Assembly: GCA_028095005.1 (NCBI GenBank)
Contig: CM051459.1
Coordinates: 255,116,229 to 255,180,228 of the forward strand
From: Rhynchospora pubera
Lineage: Eukaryota; Streptophyta; Magnoliopsida; Poales; Cyperaceae
Reading direction: 5' to 3'
Length of the DNA stretch: 64,000 bases
Numbering within the stretch: position 1 is the first letter of the stretch; the number at the start of each line of letters is the position of its first letter. A model generated the notes under the pieces. The model did no database searches. It saw nothing but the letters and a program-made list of their open reading frames with translations, and was not told the origin of the DNA. Positions 12,422 to 22,902 of the stretch are shown in pieces. The position numbers and the translations under genes were made by a program.

Positions 12422-12757
12422 CAAAGCTGTGCTATGGCATCTTTTAATCAAGTTGGAATATCATACAGGGACCAAAGCTGTGCTAAGATCCCTTTTTATT
12501 TCATCTCGAGACAATCAGTTTGTTATTTTATACTTCTTCAAAGCTGTGCTAAGTTGAAGTATAAAATACAAATAGATTGTAAACAAGAGTGTAAATTTGC
12601 CATAACTTACTCAGAATTTGATAGAGAAACTGAAGTTTCCCTAAATGAACCAGAATTTGATTGAAAGCATCCAAAGCTGTGCTAAGGACTCATATCATTT
12701 AATTTGATATATTCCTTTAATTAATCTCCATAAACTCACAAAGCTATGCTAAGTTAG
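12422..12757 (+). repeat. Five dispersed copies of CAAAGCTGTGCTAAG
   Basis: Copies near 12422, 12472, 12540, 12673 and 12740, with irregular spacing of 46-133 nt and small changes (CTATGG, GCTATGC). They lie inside the solo-LTR-like insert and are close to no coding region. Confidence 0.75.
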
Positions 12758-13442
12758 TCATGGAGAAATGAATGAATCACACCAATGACTTACATATTAC
12801 ATAACAGAAACAAACAACAGAAAGAAGCAAAGAATACCATGAGAAATTACTTTTTTTTTATGTATACTTACTGTTTCCTTACAAGCCACAAAGTGAATCA
12901 AGAGCAGAATTATTTCCTCTCTCTCTCTTACAATTATTTTGTGTGAAAAAGAAAGAAAGAAAATGGAAAATCAACTTCTCCTTTTTTTTTTTTACTCTCC
13001 ACAAATGTCTTTCTGTTTTCTTTTTTTTCCCCCGTCTTCACCAGATGCCTCTTCTTTATAAAGACTTCCCTGCAGACAGTTTTCACCAGCCAATGTCCAG
13101 TTGTCGCTGCCATCATGGCTTACTTGGCAACATGCTATAGGCCGATTGTAGTAGTGGGTGGTTATTGCGGTAGGGATTTCAATTTCAAATTTTCAATTGG
13201 CAGCAATTCATACTTCTGTTCGTCATGCGCATGAGGCCAGGCTTCAGTTCCTTTCTTGGGCCAAAATAGATTTGATCCATTTTAATTATCCGATCATTTT
13301 ATGCACCAAATACAGGTTGAGTAGGTTCCACAATTGTCTCTCCACGTATTTCTCTTCTCAAATTTTTTTGCACATCTCCTTTTCAAGTCCAAATGGATGT
13401 TTCCATTTGTGTTGCGTTTCCACACTAATGATTTTCATCCAT

Positions 13443-13497
13443 TTTGAATTTTTTTAGGTACAACATTCATCCATTTTGAATTTTTTTAGGTACAACA
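13443..13497. repeat. Short tandem duplication at the right end of the insert
   Basis: TTCATCCATTTTGAATTT plus TTTTTAGGTACAACA occurs twice back to back, so the terminal ACAACA is duplicated. Confidence 0.7.
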
Positions 13498-14094
13498 AGT
13501 TTACTAATGGACAACAAATTTACCGAACAATTTTCAACATAAAACACATCTTGTAAAAATTTTTTTGGCAAAATACTAATTATGCCCCAACCTTTAATTT
13601 TTATTTTCTCATTGTTGGCCATGGTAAAATATTGTTCATTGCTAATGGTCCGGTAATTTCTCAACAAATTTAAATTTCCCGTCATATGATCAGTAGCACC
13701 AGAATCGAGCACCCATTTGGTATAATTATTTGGAGCATTAATAGTGGTACATCCAATTGTCAGACATTTATTTTCAATTGGTTTTAACATAGACAAATTA
13801 ATTTCATTTGAATGCTTCAGACAAGGCACTGATTTTACACAATTCAAATATTTCATGGTTGAATCGGACTCGAGGCATAATGAACCGTTTATGTCAGTTT
13901 CATTTATCAAATTTATTGAATTTAAAGGAACGAAATTAAGCGGGGTTTTACCAGGCCCACTAGAAACAAAAGAGTTTGGACCTTTATGAAGAAATTGCAT
14001 TAGTTGGGCTTCAATTTTATCAAGTCTTTTCCCAATTGAGTTGGGCACAGGCGCCGTCATATTCTCCCCTCAACAGCGCAGTCCCTTCTGCCTC
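13498..14094 (-). pseudogene. Copia gag C-terminus/protease, duplicate copy B
   Basis: Reads from MTAPVPNSIGKRLDKIEAQL through the protease motif WVLDSGATDHMTGN to NLLSISKL. It matches copy A (17826-18422) with five substitutions and one indel over about 595 bp, four of them transitions. The indel (loss of one C near 14070) puts the upstream gag frame out of register. It is followed directly by the 3.4 kb insert on its downstream side. Confidence 0.9.
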
Positions 14095-14203
14095 GGATCC
14101 GCATCCTCGACAGCCGAATAATCTGGCTGTATCGAGCAGTCAAGTAACGCTGTCCGTTCGATCCGGATCCAATGGTGCGGATGGAAAAAAGCGAAATAGC
14201 GCT

Positions 14204-14420
14204 GTCTTTCATCCTGCCCTCCCTGCCCGAGTCTCACTTCGAAACATGCTCCGTCTCAGTCCTTCGTCTTCCTTCTTCATTTCCTCTGCCTGACGAGAAG
14301 CGAAACCCTAGATCGAGTGACTAAAACCACTCCACCCCTAATCCGACTAACCTTCGCTACTACCCTGGATTACCCTGGATCGCCCTAGTCTTTCTTACCA
14401 GTCCAAGGTAATGCTTCTCT
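14204..14420 (+). other. Possible captured host first exon in the Mutator-like element
   Basis: A CT-rich, GC-richer stretch with GAAACCCTAG and a good donor-like CCAAG|GTAATG. It looks like a plant leader/exon next to the TIR, which is the Pack-MULE arrangement. No protein family was recognised. Confidence 0.3.
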
Positions 14421-16387
14421 CTAATTGCCAAGGAGTCGAATCTCCTTTGTCTATTTTTGACAAGTTGCTTTTCAGTTTTTAATTTAGTTTTAATTTCTAA
14501 AGGTTGCTTGATGAATTTAGTTGTTAATTTAGCTTCAATTTCTATAGGTTTTTAATTTACTTACTGCACAACGGAATTTGAAAGCCTGTATATCCAACTA
14601 CAGGTTCGAAATTAAAAACCTTATATTTCTACTTTTTTTTTTGTCCTTTTCAAGGCGACTCTTTTAAGTTCCACGTTTAAAAAATACCTTAAACATACTT
14701 AGTCAAAAGCACTGCCTATTGCCAGCTGATCAAAACTAATAATGCAACGCTGTGGCAGAAACCAAACACATGTTCAACCAATCAGATTATGTAGTTCAGT
14801 AAATGACAATCTTAACTAATATAAAGATGGTGTACACAAAATAGACCTAAGCAAAAGTGGACCAAATTTGAAACTTGTAAGTTGTAACTTTGCAAACACA
14901 ATCTCACTCTAAAGAACATTTTAAGATACATGCATATGTAATAGCATAGAGAGAAAAACAGTGCCAAGGAGAAGAAGAAACAATCAAACAAAATTACAAA
15001 GAAAGAGAAATCCAAGGGAAAGAAGGAAGACGAAATAGAACTATTTCTTGTTGCAATGCAATTTTATAGCACAGAAGAGTATAAAAGGATGTCTCAAAAA
15101 ATCCGCTATTTAAAATGTATTGCCTTGTTGTTTAAGCAGCCATGAAGAGTCTGAAGGTAGAGCAGGAGCTGACTTGATGGAAGCTGCAGCTACACCACTT
15201 GAGGTAGCGTCACAGGAGGTATAAATTAGTTGCATATTAGGATCAGCTCGAATAGCATATATTGGCACTGGCATTTTTGATGGAAGAATCGGCAAAGGAG
15301 CTTGGATGAGAATGTTGAAGAAACTGGAAGAGAAGAGAAGTTACAGAAGCATTTGGAAGAATTTAAGAGCCAATTAATTCAATACTTTGTATTATTTATT
15401 AGTTTTCTTTTTATTATTGTAATTTGTAAGTTGTAATTTCAAGTAGTATTTTGTATGAGGAAGAGGCAGAATTAGTGATATGGTCACTAATTGTATTTGT
15501 TTTCTCATTTTCTGTATACAGCTTTATGAATTGGTAGTTTGTAAGTTGTAATATATTAGAAATTTGAGCTTTGAGCTGTTGTAATATGACTTGAGTTTTC
15601 AGCTGTTGTACTGAGCTTTGTTAAGTTGCATGTTTCTCTGTAACTTGTAAATGATATGCTGCTATTTTTTTTTTTTTACATTAGAATAGCAAAATGCAAA
15701 CACAACAGGTACGAGTACGGAGTACCTAAGTACCTATGCACACACAAGTTAAGATAAGGGACCAGTTATAGTGTACCTGTGTGTTAAGACAAGAGACCAA
15801 TTATAGTGTACATGTGTGTACCTATGTACCTATTGCTCTTAAAGTAGGTACCAGTCATGTTTTAAGATGAGGAACCAGTTAACGGGAAATAAAAACAATG
15901 CTTGGCTAAGTTATTTATCAGAGAAGCAAGAACTTGCGTTCAATCCAGAATATCATAGAAGCAGCTTCTCCTCTTTATTTCCAGTGTAGCTATTCTTCTT
16001 CACTCATTTTTTTTTCATATTTATAATCTTCGCCTTTTAACTCATAAGTTGTGTACTTTTTGCTTAATTCTTTTCAGCTTTATAAGGAGATTCAGAAATT
16101 GTGCCAACTCCATGAATTGGAAGATGTAGTTTATTCACTTATTAGTTCGTTTGCTTTCTGTGCTATTTTTTCTTATTTCATGAAGAAGTACCAGAAAAGA
16201 AACTGAATTACAAGTGTACCTGTTTCATGTGTATAAAAATAAATTAAGATCAAACAAGGTCCCTTGAGACAGCAGGCTCCTTGACAGTTTACAAAATTAT
16301 CATTTTCTTTTCGTTTTTCCCGAAATACCCTTGACAGTTTGCAAACTTTGTAATTAATTTAAGGCAAATCAAACTATAGCCAATAAA

Positions 16388-16900
16388 TATATGCAAATTT
16401 CAGCTTGTTATCCTCTTGGAGAGGAGTATGACCAGAGAAAGAAATTCCTCTAAATATATGCAACTAAAGAAAACCAGAATGAAAGAATAAAGAAGAGGAG
16501 AAAAGAAGGAAATTGGATCTTATTCAATCTTGATCAATCCTTTTCAATTGCATTACATGCCTTTATATAGACAAAGTACAACTCAATCTCTAACTGAAAG
16601 TTAGTTACAATCATTCTGTTACAGGAAACATCTAGAAGTAAGAATACATTCAAAGAATCTGGTATAAAACCCACTCGTCTCAGTCAGATGCTGATTTCGT
16701 ACCAGCAACTGCGATAATGCCAGAATTTGCTGATTTTGATGAATCAGCTGAAACAGCTGAAATCGTGTTCTTCTTTATAGCAACTTTCAGGTTGTTCTCC
16801 TCTTGGAGAGGAGTATGACCAGATAAAGAAATTTCTCTAAATATATGCAAATTTCAGCTTGTTCTTCTCTTGCCAAAAAAAGAAACTCCTCTAAATCTTG
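16388..16900. repeat. Diverged duplicate block TCTTGGAGAGGAGTATGACC
   Basis: The block at about 16412-16462 recurs at about 16798-16850, including CTCTAAATATATGCAA. The spacer has a TATATAG element on the opposite-sense AT-rich strand. It may be a small nested LTR-type element; ends not resolved. Confidence 0.4.
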
Positions 16901-17512
16901 TCTAGTCGTCTGTAATTGACACATTGCTGCAAATTAAATAAAAAAATTGCATAGACATTATTTTAACGAGTGGATAGCAAGGAGCTTTTTGCTCAGAAAA
17001 GTATGTATCCTCCATGTACCATACATCAAACCAGCATGAGGTACAGAACAAAAAGGATATGAAGGAAAAAAAATTGAGAAATACCTTGAAAGAAGTACAG
17101 AACAAGAACAAAAAGCTAAAACTAAAACTTTAGAAATTTCTTGAATTCCAATTTGACAGTTAGGTATAAAGAACTCGATACTCATTGATCATATTACCTT
17201 GCAGAGACAAGTCGATACTCGACCACCTAATTTCCAGTGCAGTTTAGTGATCCGTTCACCTTCGATGCTTTTGGCGGAGTGGATACGGACAGTTTAAGCG
17301 CTTCACGAAGCGATTTTGAGGAGGAGACGGGAATTAATTTGTTGGAATTAATATATTTATTTATTATCATTTTTTTTAAGGAGGAGACGGGATGTCGGGC
17401 AGGGATCGAATTCGCGTTATTTCACTTTTTTTCCATCCGTGCCATTGGATCCAGATCGAACGGACAGTGTTGCTTGACTGCTCGGTACAGCCAGATTATT
17501 CGGCTGTCGAGG

Positions 17513-17825
17513 ATTACTTTTAGAATTAGAAATAGAAAAATGAGGTCTAGTATGTTTCGCAAGCTTACAAGTTTCGCAATTACTACAATCTAAATTAGAA
17601 AAATCAAATATTTTGTTTAAAATTCTATCGGAAGGATGCCCAACACGCTTGTGCCAAAGTTTACTCAAGTCTCCATCTTTATTAGTTTTGAAAGCAAATT
17701 TATTACTATTTAAAAAATAAAGACCATTTTCAAGAAAACCTTCACCAATTTTTTCTTTGGTGACTAAATCTTGAAAAATAACACATTTTTCTTTGAAAAT
17801 TATTTCGCAATTCAAATCTCAAGAT
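17513..17825 (-). pseudogene. Copia integrase N-terminus, duplicate copy A (truncated)
   Basis: Matches 9737-10049 with a single difference. It starts at the protease/integrase junction and ends at FSISNSKSN, where the Mutator-like element begins. The difference changes an Arg codon to TGA (17819-17821) between SKLS and DLNCEI. Confidence 0.9.
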
Positions 17826-18871
17826 AGTTTACTAATGGACAACAAATTTACCGAACAATTTTCAACATAAAACACATCTTGTAAAATTTTTTTTGGCAAA
17901 ATACTAATTATGCCCCAACCTTTAATTTTTATTTTCTCATTGTTGGCCACGGTAAAATATTGTTCATTGCTAATGGTCCGGTAATTTCTCAACAAATTTA
18001 AATTTCCCGTCATATGATCAGTAGCACCAGAATCGAGCACCCATTTGGTATAATTATTTGGAGCATTAATAGTGGTACATCCAATTGTCAGACATTTATT
18101 TTCAATTGGTTTTAATATAGACAAATTAATTTCATTTGAATGCTTCGGACAAGGCACTGATTTTACACAATTCAAATATTTCATGGTTGAATCGGACTCG
18201 AGGCATAATGAACCGTTTATGTCAGTTTCATTTATCAAATTTATTGAATTTAAAGGAACGAAATTAAGCGGGGCTTTACCAGGCCCACTAGAAACAAAAG
18301 AGTTTGGACCTTTATGAAGAAATTGCATTAGTTGGGCTTCAATTTTATCAAGTCTTTTCCCAATTGAGTTGGGCACAGGCGCCGTCATATTCTCCCCCTC
18401 AACAGCGCAGTCCCTTCTGCCTCCCCCTTTCTTCTTGACCGACTTAAGGTGGGGAGAGAGAGAGCAGCACCTCTCCGTCGTATGGTCGCGCCTCTTGCAA
18501 CGACGACATGGATCGGTGTCACTAGTGGCTCCCTTCACTTCCCCAATTTCACGACCAGAGCCAGGGTTTGGCTGACCACCGAGGTTGCATCCTTGATTGA
18601 CAACACCCGGCTGGTTTTTTCTCGAGAGACTGAGAAGATTAGCACTGGGCCTTTGATTTCGAGGTTGGTCAGAGCTTGAATCGAGGTAAACCATTTTGGT
18701 GATTTGCTCGATTCTTTCTCGTTGCTCTGCCGATTTCTGTTTTGTATCTTTCTTGGCACTTTCTCGGTTGCCAATGGACGTGGTTACAATTTGTGCCCAC
18801 GAGACTTTTTCTTTCTCTTTGATTGGAATAGATATTGATTTCAAAGATGTGGAAGCTTTAGTCTCAGCCAT
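17819..18871 (-). pseudogene. Copia gag-like region and protease, copy A
   Basis: 350 residues from ATG at 18871. A zinc knuckle CRRCKRRDHTTERC (C-x2-C-x4-H-x4-C) lies near residue 123, and the aspartic protease motif VLDSGATDHMTGN near residue 288. The segment before the knuckle is hydrophilic and lacks the capsid-like domain normally found in Copia gag, so a deletion is inferred. The TGA that ends the frame sits between protease and integrase. Confidence 0.85.
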
Positions 18872-18932
18872 TATGCTGAATTTTGATTTAGATTGATTTT
18901 GTGGTTTTGATTGCGGAAGCTTTAGTCGATAC

Positions 18933-18944
18933 GCTCTGATACCA
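18933..18944 (-). other. Primer-binding site for initiator tRNA-Met
   Basis: Minus-strand TGGTATCAGAGC directly follows the 5' LTR and is the standard plant Copia primer site. Confidence 0.95.
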
Positions 18945-19418
18945 TGATAAATTTATGAGAACAAATTTCTTTTTTATTGATCAGAATAATACTCATTTAC
19001 AGTGGTGTTACACGTCTCTTAGGGTCTGCTCCAGAAGGGGTGAATGGGAGAGGGTGAGGGAGAAGGTGAACTGCCTTTCCCTGCCCAAGGTCTTTACCCT
19101 GCTCCAGAAACTTAAATTTAAAGGGAAGTCAAGGAGAATGAGGAAGAATGGAGTTTAACTCTTATGTAAAACTAAGAAGAGAGGTGCACTTGTGATTACA
19201 CCCAAATTTGGGGTGTACTCCTCTTCTCTTCCCACCCCTTCCCTTTCCTTTTCCCACCTGGTTCTGGAGCAGGCCCTATAGGCAAAGGCTAACGGTAACA
19301 AATTAGCCGTTACTAATTCTAACGGTCAAAAAATAAAGCAATTCTTTTTTAATAAAAAAAGGTGGATGGCTTATTTGTAAAATAGCCATTAGTTCCTTAA
19401 TCTACTTTATTTTCAACA
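18945..19418 (-). repeat. 5' LTR of the Copia element, split by a MITE
   Basis: Same sequence as the LTR at 6895-7112, with the MITE at 19022-19276 inserted after CACGTCTCTTA. One T fewer in a T-run is the only other difference. Confidence 0.93.
19022..19276. mobile_element. MITE in the Copia 5' LTR
   Basis: TIRs GGGTCTGCTCCAGAA and TTCTGGAGCAGGCCC. The other LTR shows the empty site CTCTTATAGG, so the duplicated target is exactly TA (19020-19021 and 19277-19278). The interior is GA/CT-rich and non-coding. Confidence 0.85.
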
Positions 19419-20952
19419 GTTGGAAAGGGTTAGAGTTAATTATGTTTGATTAGTTAGTTCTCTTTCAAAAATGGCTTAGCTTAATTCGTTTCAACTTTGT
19501 TTTTTGTTTGGTACAAAACCCTGTCAGGTTGATTAGAGTAGTATTATGTTAGAAATTATCTGTGATAATTCTTTGCATTCTTGTTTTTTTGACATATTTG
19601 GGTAACGCTTCTTTTTTTGGCTTACTTCTATTCACATCATACATGGGGTTAGTGTCTTCATCTTTTAGAAAATTTAATTATTAACCTGTTTGGTTATGAG
19701 TTGCGCGACAATGGTCTGGTTGCGTTTCATTTCTAGGCTGTCCAAATTGTTTGGCCTTTAAACGCTTTGTTGTGTTGTTGCTTATGAGTTATTTCTTATA
19801 TCTTCATGCCAGTTAATCTCCGTAGAGTGGCTAGCTAAATTTTATCATCTATCTTATTGCAATTCTTGCAGGAGACATGTGACATGGAATGAAGAAAACT
19901 TGCATGAAATTGAATCAACAAAGCTAGTTCGCCAGAAAATCAATGAACCAAGGACGCCATATCTTCCCATGATTGATGTTGTGGTATGCTAAATATATTC
20001 ACTTGCATGATTATTTGGCCTGTACAAGCAACATGATACAATTATACAAGATAATTACATAAGCTGATAACAATTTTCCTTGTACTTTTTTTTTTTTTAG
20101 AAATTTCATTGTTCCAAACTCAACAACCAGTACATATTTAGGAAAACCTTACTATTAGGTGTATGTGTATTATCCCAAAATAAACTCAAATGATAAAAAA
20201 AAATGTATTGATGAATAAATTGTGAAATTGGCAGGACTAATTTCTCCGAGGCGTGCATTTGATGAGTGCATTGATGAATCATTACATCTCGAGGCTATTG
20301 CAACCACCTTAAATGATGTTGCTTCTTCAAGCAAAAGCACCACTTCCAATACTGCTGATTGGAGTTCATCTGACGATGAAACTGATCATAATGCCATGGA
20401 CCAGGATGAAGGTTATTTGTCTTTTCTCTGTATATTTGATTTTGCATACTAAGGTTCGATAGAATAATTTCATGTAATAGGTGCCCGAAAATAGAAAGAA
20501 ATTAGAAAGTAGAAATATATACTTTAGTAATTTCATCATAAACAAAATCTCATAGTTCTATGATTTGCACAAAGGTTTGCACAAGACCAAGGATCAGACC
20601 TTGGCTATGTTTGTTGGAGGACAAGTGAGAAAACAACTAAAAAAAATAACTAATTAATAGGATAACACTAAGTACCAGCTCCAACATTCTTCTACTAGCA
20701 AAAATACTGGGATTGTAATTTTTTTTTCTCCATTAAAACAAGTTAAAATCAAACTATATCGGAGTTTTCTTGAAAAGATGTTGGACAGTTCCTTTTTACT
20801 GGCATTACTCTTTCACTTTAAATTGACTCTTAGCTTGATTTGTTTAGTAGATTCTGATACTGAGAGAGCAAGAAAAAGCTTCACGGAACACCGCAAAGCT
20901 CACTACAACGAGTTTAAGAAGGTGAAGGAATTAATGAGAACTGGCTCCCTTG

Positions 20953-20967
20953 TAGATGATGTGATGG

Positions 20968-21001
<34 letters not shown>
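20953..21001 (+). repeat. GAT/GATG microsatellite in exon 4 of the inhibitor-2 gene
   Basis: Encodes the acidic run in one frame and poly-Met in another. Length change here explains the frame switch before the conserved tail. Confidence 0.7.
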
Positions 21002-21103
21002 AAGTATGGTGACAGTGCTTTTAACAGTCATGGCATCAAAGCTGAGTCCAGTTCTTCAATGGATGTTTCTGAGGGGCAAAATGAAGACCGTAAACAAAAC
21101 TAG

Positions 21104-21408
21104 CCCGTGAGCAGTTAACCTAATCGTTGTGCCTTCCATGATCCAATAAAATCCCAAAACTGGAGGTGAAAAATTGAGAGTAGCAGCTTTAATTTTTTTG
21201 TTCCACACCTCTTCTTTCGGCCCATATTCTATGAGCATTTAGAGATGCAAGCAGCTTGTTTGTCCGTTTTTGGTTACGACAGTGGTTGGTGAGGAATTGT
21301 AAACTGTGGATTGGATCGTTGGACGATGAATTGTTTATGTTTCTGTCAAATGCATGTTCGATTTTTTTTTTGCTTGTTATTATATAGTTGCCATTTGGTA
21401 TTTTATTA
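21104..21408 (+). other. 3' flank of the inhibitor-2 gene
   Basis: Follows the TAG at 21101-21103. AT-rich, likely 3' UTR; no other gene is seen. Confidence 0.4.
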
Positions 21409-21418
21409 AAGAAAGTAA

Positions 21419-21573
21419 TTTTTTTTAAGATAAATTGGAGGTCTAAGCCAGCCAACTTATTTTAAAATTAAATGTCTATGAAAGATCCCCCAACCAGATT
21501 CGAACATGCGGCCTTTCACTTAAAGAATTAAGGTGCATTGCTCTTTTGTCACTAGATCAAAATCTGGTTCTCC
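21419..21573 (-). mobile_element. tRNA-derived SINE, copy 1
   Basis: On the minus strand it begins GGAGAACCAGATTTTGATCTAGTG (A-box region), has GTTCGAATCTGG as B-box, and ends in an A-tail. Flanks AAGAAAGTAA (21409-21418) and AAGAAAGCAA (21574-21583) form a diverged TSD. Same family as 27157-27316. Confidence 0.8.
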
Positions 21574-22586
21574 AAGAAAGCAAATTGGATACCTCTTTGT
21601 TTAAATATACCTTCTGAAAGTATATAGTCGACAAGTCCATCATTTTAAAGTTCCATTGATGTTGACATTAAACTTTTATGGTCTTTGTGACGGTAAATAG
21701 TCGATACTTGCATGACCCAATTTCAAATTTAAACTTATCACCTCCTTGGAGAAAAGAGTCTTATTTTAAGAAGTACAATTAGGCTTCTTAAATTCCTGTT
21801 TTGATCAATTGACCCCCCCCCCCCCCCAAATGATAGCATCTGGTTTAATTCGGTCTTTTAGCATTTTAATGTGCTGATGTGGCTTTACCGCAGAGATGAA
21901 ATGCTGCAGTTACCTACCGATCCTAATGTGGCCAATTGACAATGATTCTAATATGAAATATAATTCGGGTGATCTGATGTCGTCAAATTGTGAACTTAAA
22001 CCAACGAAGAGCTAGCATAATCAAGGGGGACAAAAATTACGTTGACCTTCCAATTGATTACAACAGTTTGCGGCTGTACAACTGCTCCGCATTTGACATC
22101 CATCAATTTTGCAGTGACAAGCAGATCTAAATTAACAATTCGAACAGCGAAAATGCAAAGGAACACACAAGAATGCTATACCGGGAGTAGCAATCTTAGT
22201 ACCCTCTTCATAGAAAACTAAGAAAATCATGACCACACCAGGGATAGAAACTGACTCAAGAATCGCATCACCATTTCTACTTGCAGAAATTCTTCTCATA
22301 GAAGCAGGTGCTTTTAAGTAATGGAGGCGTATTGAAAGCAATCCAAAGAGAAGTAGAGAACAAGGATGGGGAGCAGAGAGAAAGAGGGGGACAGGGGGTT
22401 GCTTTCATCAAACAGGAGGTGATTTTCAAATTCATACCACGAATTACGAGGAATGAGAGGAGGGGAGGGGAGAGAGCAAAGACCTGACAAAAGAACGTCT
22501 TATTTTTTTTGATCGAAAAAGAACGTCTTGTCATTTTTGACGCCGCATGGTGTGCATGGAAAACTCGTGGATGACGGTTCACATAA
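21574..22586. other. Intergenic stretch with a 17-nt poly-C tract
   Basis: A run of C lies at about 21811-21827. Small open frames on the minus strand (22132-22582) show no recognisable family and are treated as chance. Confidence 0.4.
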
Positions 22587-22589
22587 TTA

Positions 22590-22902
22590 GGGTGTCAAAC
22601 GTGGCAAAAAACCACGGAATTGGCCCCTGCCGTTTCTATTTTGTTTGAAAAACGGTAAAAACCAATCATGTCATTTATTAAACGAAACAGATTTTTGTTC
22701 CATCAACCGTTCCACTTCAGAAATTACACATAAAATAATTTGAAATGAAGATGAAACGGTCGAAACAGTATAATTAACTGTGCCACGTACCGTTTCGTTT
22801 AAAAAACAGTATAATTGTCTATGCCACAAACCGTTCCGTTTCATTTAAACGAAACAGCATCAGGTGTCTACTTCTGCCGTTGACAGCTATACACATAATC
22901 AC
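22590..22902. repeat. AACGGTT/GTTTCGTTT repeat cluster
   Basis: Same word set as 5105-5345 and the adjacent hAT element. Starts near TTAGGGTGTCAAACG, which resembles a hAT end, but no TSD was found. Confidence 0.4.

Larger units (their letters stand above)
10055..13497. mobile_element. Solo-LTR-like insertion (3.44 kb) in the Copia element
   Basis: The insert starts TGTCTGGACC and ends GGTACAACA (TG...CA) and is flanked by AGTTT at 10050-10054 and 13498-13502. The undisturbed site exists in the sister copy near 17825, where GATAGTTTACTAATGG is continuous, so the boundaries are exact. No protein-coding frame of note, no second LTR inside and no primer site, so a solo LTR from a long-LTR element is the best reading. 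A LARD or other non-coding retroelement is the alternative. Confidence 0.7.
14104..17513. mobile_element. Non-autonomous Mutator-like element at the Copia duplication joint
   Basis: Terminal inverted repeats of about 100 bp begin TCCTCGACAGCCGAATAATC at both ends; the left arm is 14104-14203 and the right arm 17414-17513, with roughly 8 mismatches. Long TIRs are typical of MULEs. The 9-nt flanks (GGATCCGCA and TTACTTTTA) do not match, so no TSD supports a simple insertion. No transposase is seen. Confidence 0.7.
6895..19418 (-). mobile_element. Composite Ty1/Copia LTR retrotransposon with internal duplication and nested insertions
   Basis: Flanked by a 5-bp TSD GTTGG (6890-6894 and 19419-19423). 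LTRs are 6895-7112 and 18945-19418, both TG...CA and identical except for one T in a T-run and a MITE in the right copy. A primer-binding site and a polypurine tract abut the LTRs. Reading on the minus strand: 5' LTR, gag-like/protease, partial integrase, a Mutator-like element, a second gag/protease, a solo-LTR-like insert, integrase, reverse transcriptase, RNase H, 3' LTR. Order (protease-integrase-RT-RNaseH) is that of Copia. It carries in-frame stops and the gag region lacks a recognisable N-terminal capsid-like domain, so it is not autonomous. Near-identical LTRs suggest recent insertion. Confidence 0.92.
6857..21103 (+). pseudogene. Protein phosphatase inhibitor 2 (IPP-2) gene, interrupted and frame-damaged
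   Basis: Inhibitor-2 proteins bind and regulate type 1 protein phosphatase. Exons read: 6857-6876 (short, proposed, ends AG|GT), 19872-19983 (RHVTWNEENLHEIE, then LVRQKINEPRTPYLPMID), 20235-20411 (GLISPRRAFDECIDES, LNDVASSSKS, DWSSSDDE) and 20851-21103 (SFTEHRKAHYNEFKKVKEL). The motifs are those of the plant family: the VRW-like entry, the RQKITEPKTPYHPMID-like block and the EHRKAHYxEFxKVKEL block. Exon 2 ends in phase 0 at every nearby GT, while exon 3 needs phase 1, a 1-nt frame lesion. In exon 4 the frame through the GAT-repeat acidic tract shifts before the SSSSMDVSEG tail. A 12.5 kb Copia element lies 14 bp after the exon 1 donor. Probably a pseudogene; exon 1 is the weakest part. Confidence 0.75.

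Noticed and set aside
12422..12757. CRISPR-like array
   Set aside because: Repeats are degenerate, spacing is irregular, and the organism is a plant.
14104..17513. Definite Pack-MULE gene capture
   Set aside because: The exon-like segment near 14204-14420 has a donor-like site but no identifiable protein, and the small minus-strand frame at 15110-15295 is unrecognised, so capture is only noted as possible.
22132..22582. Two overlapping minus-strand frames with a hydrophobic stretch
   Set aside because: No recognisable family, no supporting splice structure, and composition like the surrounding intergenic DNA.
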